From positions 31,195,501 to 31,259,500 of the forward strand of contig JAYKKT010000091.1 in NCBI GenBank assembly GCA_036023115.1: a stretch of DNA of 64,000 nt, given 5' to 3'. Positions 33,770 to 46,622 of this stretch are shown here, piece after piece. Numbering within the stretch: the stretch's first letter is position 1; each line of letters opens with the position of its first letter. The translations under genes were made by a program, and so were the position numbers. This DNA comes from Brasenia schreberi. Taxonomy: Eukaryota > Streptophyta > Magnoliopsida > Nymphaeales > Cabombaceae. The notes under the pieces were generated by a model. The model was not told where the DNA came from. It did not search any database and saw only the letters and a program-made list of their open reading frames with translations.

Positions 33770-35215
33770 CATTCTTCATATTACAAATACTAGTGTCTTT
33801 AATCTTCACAGGGCTTGAAAAGAGTCTTTCCAAATCCAGGCAAATCACATCCACAACAGAGAAACATTTTTGGAAACAAGAAAACAATTTAAGCTGTCCT
33901 TTAGTGCAGTGCAAGTCAAATTCTGGAACATGAGTCACCAAAACCAGAATAACCCTTGAGTGGAACTGCAATACACTCAAACTGCATTCTCAAGAAATCC
34001 GAAAAGCAGATTTTTCAACGAGGGTTTAAATCTTAAGAAAATTATGGTACTGAGAAGTAAAATTATCAAGAAAATCAATTATTGATGCTATGCTATGCTT
34101 GCACACTACAGATGGATCAAAACATTCAGTAAGCCTATCAACTTGATAGTCCAAAAATAACTCATTTATATCACCACCAGGATTTAATATATATCTTTGT
34201 TTCCAAATAACAATGTCCCCCAAGAAACAGGACGAGAAGCATTCTCCATATTGCCCAGGTGAATCTCTAACTTTAAGAAATGGCACGCAACTTTCTTAAT
34301 TGCAATATTGGTGGATGATGCACATATAAATGTATGAACATCATGCCGCAACAGTATCCACAAAAGTTTAGAAACGGGATTTGTCTTCCCTGCTCCAGGA
34401 GGCCCCTTGATAAGTTTCACTTGAATGTGGAATGGCCACACCTCTTACAGCTGAAACTCCAGCTAAGATAGAGTTAGTTTGTGAATCATTCAACTTGTAC
34501 TGGCATAAAGATTCAAGCACGTCTCCTTCAAAAGTGTCATCAGACTTTCAGATGTACAGACCGTACATACCTCCTCTCCTGGAATTAAATAACAGTTTCT
34601 TTAAGAAAATAAATCTCGAAGAACAGAAGACATAATTCATAAACCAACTAGAAAAATAAAAAAAACTGAGAGAGAGAGAGAGAGAGATTCAAATTTATAT
34701 TCCAATTTTGAGCAGTACATATCCTTTTGCTTGTTCTATTCATCAAAATGGTCAGAAAACTAAGCTTCCTAGCATTGATTCCTTCCACTATGGTACATTC
34801 AAAGTCCCACTCTTTGCAAATTCATGTCCTCTGAAACACAAGTTACCAGAGGAAACAATAAGCTTCCCGGTTCCTATTCAAGTCAGAAAGTTGTCGAAGT
34901 CGTAGACATTAGTAATACAAGATCATCCTAGCACAAGGAGTTTCTCACTTCATCCCCAAAGGAATCATTGTCGAAGTCGTAGACATTAGTAATACAAGAT
35001 CATCCTAGCACAAGGAGTTTATCACTTCATCCCCAAAGGAATCATTCTCCCAGGATTCGATATCAATTTTACGCTATCTTCGGCAAAAGTGACTCTGAAA
35101 AGGACCCAGTTTGAGCAAAGTTCAACTCAGGTCTCATCAATCAAAGGAAACATGAAAAGTCCCATGTATTCTTCAACTGATGAGAACTCTAATGGGATGC
35201 TTCTGACCTAAATAA
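33770..35215 (-). pseudogene. SEN1-like superfamily-1 helicase (TPR/ankyrin-helicase type) pseudogene
   Basis: Minus strand. A 35215-35020 exon follows a TTTAG acceptor and reads VRSIPLEFSSVEEYMGLF, then PLIDET with TGA where Arg is usual, then VELCSN. Near 34540-34440 it reads YKLNDSQTNSILAGVSAV, and at 34440-34380 VKLIKGPPGAGKT, the Walker A motif. Then follow LLWILLRHDVHTFICASSTN, SPGQYGEC, GDIVI, INELFLDYQVDRLTECF and a final block at 33980-33770. At least three frame changes separate these blocks. Family members are large RNA/DNA helicases of plant nuclei, so only a small N-terminal part of the ATPase domain survives. No motif II or later helicase motifs were seen. Confidence 0.82.
34893..35047 (+). 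repeat. 77-bp perfect-like tandem duplication in the helicase pseudogene
   Basis: The unit starting GTCGAAGTCGTAGACATTAG is repeated 77 bases later with a single difference (TTTCTCACTT versus TTTATCACTT). It lies at the 3' end of the first recognisable helicase exon and its near identity indicates a recent slippage or repair event. Confidence 0.92.
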
Positions 35216-36574
35216 GATATACGATTTAATTGCTCAATAAATGAGAATTATAGGTTAAACAATATTTGAGGCACCTATCAGAATTTTCAGAAATAAATTG
35301 CATTCCCTTCCATTGGACTAAATACCTTAGTACATTTTACAACTTTGAACATACAAAAACATTCCTAATCGTAATAAAGAAATGACTTAGACTGCAATTG
35401 TAATCCTACAAATCAACAACAAGGGCTTCACAATGTTTTTTCCAATGCAACGAGCTAGTTCCAACAACCGCAAAGTCACTGTGGGCAATGATACATGGTC
35501 GAATATAGAAAAGTACGTATAAGATATAAAAATAGAACCGTGCATATATAAATACATCGTTTGACACATCAAGGCTCAATATAGACTTGCACGATCTTTT
35601 CAATTGGAATGTAAATAAAATATGCCACCTTCATTCCATATTATCCCTCGTAGACTAGCAATTGTTTTAGATTAAACCATATAATGTACCACAAAACCAA
35701 TTACATACTCCATTCCTGAGGAGTCACCGTAGCTAAAATGAATGTAACTCCACATTCACAAATTCTATCCATAGCAAAGCATTTAAAAGGACATGTGGCC
35801 AACAGTTCCAACATGATTTCTCCATTGATTTTCTTTAAAACGCTTCGTCATGAAATAGATGTTTATTAATAATTTAATAACTGGATGTGATACTAACTTT
35901 GACGTAATAGTGTCAGCAATGTCATGAAGGTAAATAAACAAATCAATATTCTGCATCACTGAAAAACTTAAAATCTGAAAGGCTAGAATGCTTGCGACCA
36001 GAAATAGTCCAGCTCAAAATTAAGGATGTGTTCATCATGACGAATTCAGGTCATACCAAAAATCTAAGAAATCAAACTAAGTTGAACCTTTAGTAGTCAG
36101 GATTTGATGGCCACAGACTTGAAGGCAAAAGCCTAACCCAAGCTATTGGGAAATAACCCTTTTGAGTTCGGATTGTCAAATGGAATAAATCAGACTTAAA
36201 GCAGAAATTGAAAATGAACCGGAATTCAATTGTTATCTGGATCATCCAAGCTATTAGGTTTTGAAAATTCTACTCACCGACATGCCGTTTGATATCTATT
36301 AAACTGTAACTTCTGTAACTTTAGTCTCATATCGAAGAACAAGAGACAAGAATCGCTTTTTATAAAGGCAGCATTACATCACAACACCGTCGAGCTCAGT
36401 AGCGTGAGCTTGTTACCCAAGCGGGGGCAATAATGTGGTGGGATTTAGCTCTAGGGGAAGTTAGATGACAGTCCGTTATCCTCCTCCCTTCTGAGAAGGG
36501 GTATGAGATCACAAGGATGAAGGATAACGGACTGTTATCTACCGTTACCTGAACCACTATTTTTTTTTAATGTT
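35216..36574. other. Non-coding stretch upstream of the helicase remnant
   Basis: No exon recognised. It would contain the lost 5' end of the helicase gene. A short inverted repeat at 36463-36540 is listed separately. Confidence 0.5.
36463..36540. repeat. 78-bp hairpin with ~19-bp arms
   Basis: Left arm AGATGACAGTCCGTTATCC (36463-36481) and right arm GGATAACGGACTGTTATCT (36522-36540) are inverted repeats with one mismatch. The flanks read TT-AG...CT-AC, and no clear target duplication is visible. Could be a tiny MITE remnant or solo foldback. Confidence 0.75.
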
Positions 36575-37745
36575 ACCAAACAACGTTTAGCTCCCTGGCC
36601 TAACAGACTTCGGGTGGGCCTTTAATCCTAAATCGGCATCCCTACTCAATTCAACCAGATCACCGTCGGACCCCGACCATGACATAATCTATCAAGGGAT
36701 GACGAATTATCCATCAATGAAGGCCAGCAACGACGATACGTTGATACGCCACATTGCGGTCAAAATTTTGAACTAGCTACTGAGTTAGTTTGCACACATA
36801 AAACACTCCGACATACGATTTTGCATCAGGGAACTTTCTCATATCCACAATCTTAGAAGCAACATCACATCAATAGCCCAAGGATGGATTTACCTTGCCC
36901 CTAACAAGAAATTTGTTTCATAAATTTCGAATTAACCTAGTCTTAAAGCCGTCACCACTATCTTCCTACCCGTTAAGACACGTTGCAATCAACATCCAAA
37001 TGGGAACGAAGATGACTACCGACTATTGTCACAACCCGAGTCGGGCCAGGGGGAAAGAAAGAAGGAAGAAAGATATCCAAAAAGCACAAGAAAGGAACAC
37101 TTTTCGCACTGGGCCTGGAGAGCTACCAGAGTCGGAAATCGTGGAACCAGACGTACCTCTAATTCCTCGCCAGATAGTAGGCAGTTACGAACTGCTCAGC
37201 CTTCAAATAAAAATTGCGGTATCAGTAACAAACGCTTCGCCATAACCCGCATCGGCACCAAGTCCTAAAGAAAGAACACAAAATCACGTAAAAGACCATT
37301 TGATAATTCGAAATCCGGCAAAACATAATTGATCGTGAGGTTACAACGTGTGACGGTGGGAAATCTCACCATCAAAGTAAATGAGTCCTCGACAAGAGAA
37401 CAGACAACCGAGAGGTAATGAATCATAAAGAAGAAACCGGAACCGACAGCGAGAGGTGATGAATCCTTAAGAAGAAATCGGAACAACTGAGTGAGGTTTA
37501 GCAAGAAGGGCCAAAATACCACAAACATTCTAGCCAGAAGGAAATGAAAATGACGAAGAAACAAAAAGATAATCAGAAGCATGAATATGGATCGCCAGTG
37601 CGTCGTCTTCTACTTATTCATCCTACGGTGTACCTGCAGCAGGGAACTAGATTGCAAACAGAGAGGAGCAGAAAGGAACAGGAAACGAGGTGAATAGCCA
37701 GTAATTCGTCTCTGCCTGTACCATCGCCGATTCGTATTTCTGCGT
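36575..37745 (+). repeat. ~1-kb direct repeat pair, copy 1
   Basis: Aligns with 38570-39475: ACAACGTTTAGCTCCCTGG, AATCGGCATCCCTACTCAAT, GAAATCGTGGAACCAGACGT, TTTGATAATTCGAAATCCGG, GATCGCCAGTGCGTC and GTACCATCGCCGATTCG. Copy 1 has ~370 extra bases (36680-37050) after the CATAATCTATCA phrase. The start of that extra piece ends with TGTCACAACCCGAGTCGGGC, resembling an LTR edge. Product unknown. Confidence 0.8.
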
Positions 37746-38569
37746 AATTATGATCTTGCGTCTCCATTTTCAGCAGACGCAGCCATCTGTTTGCCTTCCA
37801 TAGCAATCATGACCTCGAGTGTGAACGGCGCGATTTATGAATGACGTCTTCCATTCCTTTTCTTTTCATTTGCCTGTGTAGTTAGTTAGTTGCAAACTGT
37901 TTCTAAACAATGGATCGGATACCCACGCGAACAATACCCGTTGAAATGAATTCTCAAGTATAGTACGGGTTCGGTTTACTTAGATACCCCGATCCATTTT
38001 GTAACTTGGGCGGTTCTGGCTAGACTCTCATTAGGTCTTGACGCAAAGACTGAGGTGTTTGTCTCACCCCGATTATCTAATGCGCATGGTCCGGTCCGTG
38101 CACCGCAGCAGGCCCATGTGTCGGGGTGTATGGCTTTGAGTCTCTATTATTTGTCATATGGGTCGAATGATAAAATGTTTGAGTCTCTATTATTTGTCAG
38201 ATGGTAGAATGTGTCTCAATGAAATTGAACACTATATATATAAACTATGAAAAGAACAGGTCGGTTTTTAAATTTAAATAGTGGAAATGTTTGAATATAC
38301 TTCAGTCTGGATGGAATTGAACATAATACATAATACATATACTCTCCGAATGCCGGTTCCACATCAAAATTCTGCAAGGTGGACGGGCCTGAATTCAAGC
38401 ATCGGTCACCTCTTAAGGTTTCTAAGGTAAAAAGAAACGAGAGCAACACCAACTACTCGTGATCAACACATAAAAAGCGGACCGCCATCTTTTTATGTTA
38501 TCGTGTTCCGGTTGGATCTCAAATACTATGTTAATCAGACTTGGATATAAATTGGTGAGTGAAACCGAA
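37746..38569. other. Non-coding spacer between the ~1-kb direct repeats
   Basis: No gene recognised. It contains a phrase repeated 42 bases apart, GAGTCTCTATTATTTGTCA (38140 and 38182), and moderately GC-rich text around 37900-38110 with ACGGGTTCGG-type wording seen in plant repeats. Confidence 0.45.
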
Positions 38570-39475
38570 ACCAAACAACGTTTAGTTCCCTGGTCTAACA
38601 GAATTAATCCTAAATCGGCATCCCTACTCAATTCACCGTCGGACCCCGACCATGACATAATCTATCAGTAACAAACGCAAGAAAAGCAACACAAGGGTGA
38701 GGAAGAAAAGCAAGAAACGGAGGAAACAGACCCAGAAAGCAACACTTTTCGTACTGGGCCAGGAGTGCAGCCAGAATCGAAAATCGTGGAACCAGACGTA
38801 CCTCTAGTTCCTCGCCAGACAGTAGGCTTTTACGAACTGCTCAGTCTTCAAATAAAAATTGCGGAATCAGTAACAAACGCTTCGCCATAACCTGCATCGG
38901 CACCAAATCCTAAAGAAAGAACACAAAATCATGTAAAAGATCATTTGATAATTCGAAAGGATCTTCAAGTCTGGCAAAACATAATTGATCGTGAGGTTAC
39001 AATGTCTGACGGTAGGAAATCTCGCCGCCATCGAAGTAAATGAGTCCTCAAGAAGAGAATAGGCAACTGAGAGGTAATGAATCCTTGAGAAGAAATCGGA
39101 ACAACTGAGAGGTTTAGCGAGAGAGAAAGAAATAGAGATCGAAATATCAAAAGGAAATGAAAATGACAATGAATGGGAAGCATGAATCTGGATCGCCAGT
39201 GCGTCATTTTCTACTTATTCCTCCTACGGTGTACTTGCAATAGGGAGCTAGTCTTCGTTGATCTTGTATTTCGGCGAAAGATCGATCATGATCGGATCGA
39301 TCCACTATTGTGTGCGTTGCTCGTGTGACTGGATTGCTCACAGAGAAGCGCAGAAAGGAAAAGGAAACGAGATGAAAACGGATGAAACAACCAGAAGATG
39401 ATGAGTGGACCAGGGTCTGAATATCCAGTAGGTCGTCTCTGCTTGTACCATCGGCGATTCGATTTCTACTTGATT
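38570..39475 (+). repeat. ~1-kb direct repeat pair, copy 2
   Basis: Partner of 36575-37745, with small insertions (GGATCTTCAAGTCTGG at ~38960) and a ~170-base insertion near 39245-39430. It ends shortly before copy B of the large duplication begins at 39566. Confidence 0.8.
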
Positions 39476-39565
39476 AGAAACATTAAGCTGAAGGATCCAG
39501 GCAGCAGCCCCATTTGAAGTCCTCCTGTTCTATTACGATATATGATTTCTGAAAACTATTGTTCA

Positions 39566-41256
39566 TGTGAAAGAGTGAGTCACAAGATTTGAACTCAAGC
39601 TACAGTTTTCCCCCTCTCTATGTCGACATCCTTCCAACCTGTAGCTGACTCTTCATCTTTTTCTCCCCTTGATTACCCACCCTTCAAGTTACAGTTATTT
39701 TTTCTACTAGACAAAACTTTCGATCTCTCTCCCCTCAATTGTCCTTCTCTTCCCTAAGGTCTTCTCACTGTCAAATGATCCAAGGAAGGTTATGGGACAA
39801 TGCTCTATTAGACAACCCAAGGTTTTTCATGATTCTTTTATTTTTCATCATCATCTTCTTCTTTTCCCATTTGTTGAAAAGTTGTTCTCCTATTGACATT
39901 TGTTTGTTGGAGGGTAAACTTTAATAGGATTGAGTGTTGGGATGATCTCAATTAACAGTTCCATAGGCAAATCAAACACGGAACTATGATTACGTGGAAC
40001 CATGATTAGTGAGTCTAGCCTTGCAATTCGTACCAAGCTCTTCGAACTCCAAATCAAACACACACCTTGGAGACCTTTCGTATTAAAATGTATCTGTGAG
40101 CAGCACACATTCGACACGCATGTTCAATATTTTACTCATTAAGCAACTTATTTCTTGATATTTATGAATTTAAAATAACACTTGACTTGTTGAAACAAAG
40201 GAGCTCTTAAATAATAGATTATCAAAATCAAAGTTCGTGCCACGTGCATCAACTTGTTGCTTTTATGACAGTGACACCAAACCAGTTGAGCGTGTCGTCC
40301 ACTCGATGCTGAGTGGTTTCATTTACCACTGGAGTGTGCGTGTGATCCTAGGTCACAAAGATCATCAGCATGGATTGCAACATGGTGGGGTTGTTCCTTT
40401 ATAGAGAGCTACATGTTCGTTGATATGACATCCACTCTTTTAACCTCTTCTTTTGAGTTTTCACCTGAAGCTGGTTGGCATATGCATTGATGGTTCATAC
40501 TTTTCAAGTCAGCTAGGTTTATGCTGACACTTTAGAGGAGAAAAAGGTTCTCAGATTGCAGTAAACTTTATGATCTACTAGTACTTACTTAGTTCCTCTT
40601 ATAATTTGAGCTCTCTCTCTCTCTGTGTGTGTGTGTGCACACACAGGCACACAACGTTTTTTGCTAATTGGGAAACGCCTACCACCATGCATGCGTGGTA
40701 GAGGGGGTGCGAACAAAGTACTTGGCATTGGCAGCAGATGTCCCAAACTCGAAACCCCCTTGTGTGTTGGTTTGACTCCTTAGGTTTGTCAATTGTGGCA
40801 CATAAACCACCCCGGATCAAGACAGAGGGGAACGCTATAGTGTATAAGTACAATAATCGATTTACAGAAAATCTCAATGAAATATGAATGAATAGAACCT
40901 CTGCGATGACTTGCTCACAGGAAAGACAACCAATTGCTAACAATGCATATTTTGGGTCAAGCAGAGAAATAGCGCAAGGCACAAGCCACAGGAAAGACAA
41001 AGCGGGTTCACATTATCACAATCAATCCTCTTCAAAGGCTGACAGATAGCTAGCACGAGCTGGTAAACTGCAGAATTCTTGCAAGCACAACTAATCATCA
41101 TAAGTGGAGAGCTTAGCTAGTATGCAATTATCGGAAGGTTTTCTCATGCACCGTCCAAGAAGATATCTCCCAATAAATCTTTCACTAGCAAACTCATCAC
41201 TCTTTCGTCAACCGAATACACGCCAATGAAATTGCAGGTCAAGGTGAACTTGTTTA
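39566..41256. other. Non-coding 3' flank of the GH79 pseudogene (copy B)
   Basis: Same as 1-1693 except a shorter CT/GT tract near 40614-40640 and an extra ATTGGC near 40727. Confidence 0.6.
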
Positions 41257-43642
41257 CTACTGGCCTTCCTCATCAAGAGCATAACAAGCAGGCGCGTCGA
41301 TGTCGGGGAAGGTGACAAAGGCAATAGATAATGGCATCACAGGTAAAGTAGAATTGACATCAACAAGTACAGGATTGAGAGGGGGGATATCCCCACTCGG
41401 GGTGAGCTCCAGTGGCTTCCCATTCAACATTATGGTTTGGCTTCTGAGGCTTCCATCACTTGGGAGTCAAATGGAACTCACTTCTCCTTAGTCTAGGATG
41501 GGAAGCCACCTTTCCCATCCATGACACAACTTTCTTAAGTCCATGAATGAAATTTCCCTTTCTAATGATGTTGATACTGTCCGAACGCACAGTGACATTG
41601 GCATCGGTTTCTGTCACAATTCTAAATGTTGTGTTGGTGCTCAGGTTTATTAGAAGCATGGTAATTCCGGCCTGTAACATGAACAAAGAGTGAAATGTGC
41701 GGTAGTTCACGTTGTATCACTCGAATTCGATTTTCAGTCCCCTAGAAATTAAATGAACCAAACTTACAATATTCTCTACGCAAGGAGCGTGGATAGTAAA
41801 AGAAAAGCAAGCCATGATCAGGAAGCATGCTTTACCTTATCTTTTGAGCAATGTGTATAGGTTTTCAAATATTTTGACACCATTATATTAGTGAAAAGAA
41901 TATGCTTCCCCATCAACCGATGCCACAACAACGCGCTGGTGAGAACATGAGGAAATGATAGCGAAAACATTTTGGTCACTTGCATGAACATGAAATGTCT
42001 AAATGAGCAAACCAGATAGAAATTAATACAGGTCATTACCTGTAGTAATCAGGGTTTGGTGCAATGGTTTTAATGTTTAGGAGACCGTAGTTGCTGCCAA
42101 TCAAAGTCTGTCGGCAATAGACCCTAGTGACAAACATAGATGAAATACCAAGCTGATCCAAGTACCTGTAAGTGATATATATTTCATCATAAGCACTTGA
42201 AATAAATCAGAAATTTTTGTTTAAAATGGCACCCAAGAGCTCTGACAAAGATACTCCATGGATACGGGAATACAACCATACTTATTGAAGGTTTTCATTA
42301 AGTGATAAAATATGGGAATGAGAACATAATATGAAATGTGAGATGGTGTTTTGGTAGCCAAGCGTCAGTGATAGAAAACCAGAGTGAGCAAGCGAGCAAG
42401 TGAGTGCGTGTGCGCTTGTGTGTGTGTGAGAGAGAGAAAGAGAGAGACCAAAAACTGTTGACAAAAGTGTCCGAGAAGTTAGGAGCATCACCACGGAAGA
42501 CACCTCCTGCCTCAAAACCCAAGAAGATGCCCATGGACTAATCTTCTGTATACTGTTCTGAAGATTTCTGAATGTATTAGCTACATTGGCAAGATAAACT
42601 GGGTCCAATATTTTTTTCATGAGATTAGGATCATCCGCTGAATCAAATAACAAAACCAAGTTATTTTGTGTCAGGCCTAAGAAACCTTTAAGTCATGAAA
42701 AGATTCAAGAGAAACTATTTCTTACTTGCACCAAGATTATAGATGTGATTAGTCAAGACATCGACTACTCCTGGTCCTGATTTTTGCAAAAGTTGTTCAT
42801 ACCATTGTTGGTCATAAAAGCCCTCTGGTGCTAGCAATAATGGGCTTGATGAGGAGCTATTGTACACACTATTTAGTAGGGTTTTGAGTTTGATCAGGTC
42901 CTGTGCGTATTGCTCAGCAGCAACACTTGTAGCTATACCTCTTCCACTGAGTTCATTACCTGATGCATGCAAGATAGTAAGCATCTAATGTTTCCTAACA
43001 TCAGCAAAATTGGAGGACAATATATCTCTTAGTAAGTACCAAGTTCCCAATAATCAACTTTGAATCCTTTTGCAACTGTGTATTCAACAAACGAACGAGC
43101 GTTGCTCAAATCCCAGTCACCAGTCCAAACACCATTTGGACCTTTTGTCCTCTCATACAGAGCATTGAGACCAAATGTGACGGTAGCCTGCCACAAATCA
43201 GTTCATCTTTGTTACTATTCTATTGCGCAAAAGATTAAACATCCAAATAAGAGATGGTAGGTTCAGGAATCAACATGAAACCCAAAATTAGAGTTCAATA
43301 TTATCAGAAATTGTTCTCGAGAATATTAGGCTATCATGCCTATTTTGATCAATTACTTTAAAATGCTTGTGCTATGAGATACCAACTTGTAGATAATAAT
43401 GTGTATATTTCTCTGTGTGTGTGTGTTAAAGAAACAAATCACCAAGCTACATTCATACCCTGTCTGACTGAAACACTTGTTAAGCTCGTCCCACCTATCC
43501 ATACGCAAACAACCTTTAGTATAACCAAACAAACCTTTGTCATCCTTTTGAAAGGAGGAGCATGGGGTCAGAATCTCTCCAACATCATACATAACTTGGT
43601 CTTGCAATGAGCCACCAATCCCTATCCTCAAATGATCAAAAG
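41257..43642 (-). pseudogene. GH79 heparanase-like pseudogene, 5'-truncated, copy B
   Basis: Exons by homology to copy A: 43459-43642, 43040-43187, 42726-42959, 42449-42637, 42040-42165, 41836-41935 and 41257-41671. It shares the extra base in the last exon (at 41458) and the missing N-terminal exons. In addition, one base is lost at ~42515, two codons before the nucleophile Glu, so after PWASSWV the frame changes and the VEAGG motif is not translated. Copy A keeps the frame here. This copy is thus more damaged than A. Confidence 0.9.
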
Positions 43643-45880
43643 ATTCAGAAAAGAAGCAAAAAACTTTAGATGTACAAATAACATCCAGATTACCATGACC
43701 ATGCTTGCCATAAATAGTCGATCTTAATCTAGTCTGTGTGCTATGTTCCTAGTGGGGATCTAGAAATTTTTGTAGTTTGGGGAGAATAGGGCATGGAACT
43801 GTTTAAGGCAGCGCAAAATACGTAACATAGCTCAACAATACAACCGTGAGCCTATAGTTTTCTGTTGTTTTTTATTTTTGGATGGGAAGGCATCCCCACC
43901 TCGGCTCAGCTTAGATCTGTCACAGTATGTTCCCAACAATGTCCAACATTATTTTAAAGTCACTGAAGAATGCACTTTTGATTACTTTCAGCTTCATTAT
44001 ATGGCTTCCAGCTGGGTTTGCCAAACAATATCTTCATCAGATTTGTGGAATTCTTTCCCAGTCTTAAAGTCAACTGATCATTTCTCCATAGTGTGCTTTA
44101 ATAAGCAGATCCACCCTTGTAACTGTTTTCCAAAACAAATTATTTTTTGGAACATCTAATTACAAAATACACATATATAGCTACCAGACAAGGATTTGAT
44201 AATCTCATGGTCTACATTTGTGGTCCAGCATAACAGACAAACATGAAATGTTGGTCAACATATAATGCTTTCAAGTTAAATTGTAAAGAATGATTATGGA
44301 TGTATAGATTTTACTGGTAGTCAATCGACCATACCCAACAGGAGGAAAAGTGATTAGGCCATTCTACAAGGAATTTCCCATCATTTATTTCAAAAGAAAT
44401 TTGCTGAATGGCTGATCAAAACAGATGCTTTTTTTAATAAATTTGAGAGAATATTTCCCAAATTTCAAATGCTGGGTTTAGTTGGTTGTAGAGAAACAAG
44501 AAATGTAATCATCTTTCACCAAAATATGAGTTTTTTTCTTCCAAAACCAACAACCAAGACTTTTTGCGCACTAGGTGGGGCTGGCTACGTGGATGCTTTG
44601 ACATTATGGTGCGTGATTTTTGTTCTATCAGTAGTTATCTCCAAAAAAAAGTCATATGTATAGTAGTTTCATTCCAAGATCTTTATGGCCTTCCTCTCCT
44701 TTTAAAATGATCATTGTCTAACTTCTCACGCCTTCTTACTGAAGTTTCATTTGGTTGCCTCTTTATATGACCAAACTATCTTGAAAATGTCTCTCCTCTT
44801 ATCTTCTATCGGTGTTATCCAAACTTTTTCTCTAATAACCTCATTACAGATAAGGTCTTTCCTTATGTAGCCACTTATCTACCTTCAACACTTTTATTTC
44901 TACCACAAACATCTTTTGATTTTTTTCTTCATTATATTAGTTTAGCTGAGTCAAAAAGATTTATAAAATCTTGGTTTGTGACACATCCGATGCAAAAAGT
45001 TTTAAACGAGCAATCAAGAATGAAACTGGAATAACATGAGAGCTTTGAAAAAACAAAAGAAAACAACTAGACCATAAGAGGGAGTGTCAAGGTTGAGATT
45101 CCTCCAATTTAAGAGTACCAAAGGACAAAAAGGGCTCAAAAGGCCCATTCCACGTCTAGCTACACTAAGCTAAACCCTGTTTCAGTTTTATCATAGGCAT
45201 AACATCTGCCATTAACTGCATGCGTTGCTCACAGAGAAATTGCAGTAAACTAACATGCCCTTAATTTCTTCACGAGAAATGCCTACCAAAACTATGGCCA
45301 AGACCAACAGAGACATAGTTATGGCAGACTCATGAAGAAATAGTTTCATTCCCACTATGTTCTATTGAAAACTCCCCAAATTTAAAATCACCCATCACAA
45401 ATTTCATCTAGGAAGGAAACCACTTCAATATTAACATGAAGAACAGTTAATTGTGAACATTGTCCAAGATGCAAGTGCAACAACCATAGTGCAATTTAAA
45501 ATTTTCATGTGCAATTCATATGTATGTATATTGCCAATCGTTGAATACCTGCAGGCTAGAATGCATTCCAGAAGAATTTCAGTAACTTCCGAAAGTAAAG
45601 TAGTTTTCCTTGCAATACTAAAATCAAAGGTGGAGAAAGTCAGAAGGACGTATATTTCAGCAACATACTGATTAACTTTTTAAGGGTCTGATGTACTGAC
45701 AAGGTTAACTACTTATGTTTAATTGACAAGAGCACAGACCAATCAAAGAAAAGAAGCTGTTGCTTTGACCAGTTAATGGAAACAAGTATTAACAAGTTTT
45801 AATATTGGTAAAAGGTCCATTAATCAAAGATCAGGGAATATATTTATAAACAATACGAGCAGCTTAATCCAAATTCTTAC
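43643..45880. other. Non-coding stretch between GH79 and MACPF remnants (copy B)
   Basis: Identical in content to 4081-6318, including the LINE fragment at 44546-44927. Confidence 0.6.
44546..44927 (-). mobile_element. RTE-type LINE 3'-end fragment (copy B)
   Basis: Duplicate of 4984-5365. Confidence 0.7.
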
Positions 45881-46622
45881 ACTCTAGGTAAAGATCAATT
45901 GCACGTGCAAGGTGCTTTCTTCCTGGTACACCATCAAGTAAGGAAGAAGTGGGTAAGAAGGTCATATTGATGACATCAGGTGCAGCATTTACAGTTGATG
46001 CCCACTTGACATGACTCTGGACAAGATCATCACCTCCTCTCCGTCTAAAAATTACTGTAACATCCTGCAGCCAATCGCTCTATTCAGTCAGCTGAATACT
46101 TTTAAAATCATTGACATTAAATTTCACATAAATGTGGAAGAAATATGAGTTTGACAAAAGCAAACTTCAGTTTCCATCTCCCAAAGTAAAAAGAAAAGTG
46201 TATGAATCATGCTTCATTAGGTAATGTGCCGACTCACTTCCATTTCAAGGACCACAAAAGATCAAACTTACCTCTTTACCACTTAGATAGGGAGCGCCTG
46301 TAGGCTGAGGATGTACTCCTTGGCAGTTGAAATTAAACTGTTCCCCGACCTGTATACTTACTAATTAGTAGTAACATAGGAGTGGGGCATTCCCAAGAAT
46401 ACTGTTCCATAAACCAAGAGGATATTCTTTGCACATGGAAAAGTAACAGCAGATAATACAAGTGAAACATACTGAAGTAGCCTTTTCTCTGGATCTGAAT
46501 GGACTTGCACTTTGCTGACTTTCAAAGTCTGGAAACCTCTCATCACCAATTTCTTTTATATAGCTACTCATTTCGGATGCTGATAGCAAAGATGAATAAT
46601 GCTGCTTGACATAGACAACATC
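45881..46622 (-). pseudogene. MACPF-domain pseudogene, 3' portion (copy B)
   Basis: Exons 46473-46622, 46272-46349 and 45881-46064 by homology with copy A, with the same splice sites. Cut by the gypsy element at 46622. The rest of the exon is at 52026. Confidence 0.88.

Noticed and set aside
36895..37268. 116- and 80-codon plus-strand frames
   Set aside because: They span the edge of the direct repeat pair in different frames, are not kept in the second copy, and have no recognisable domain.
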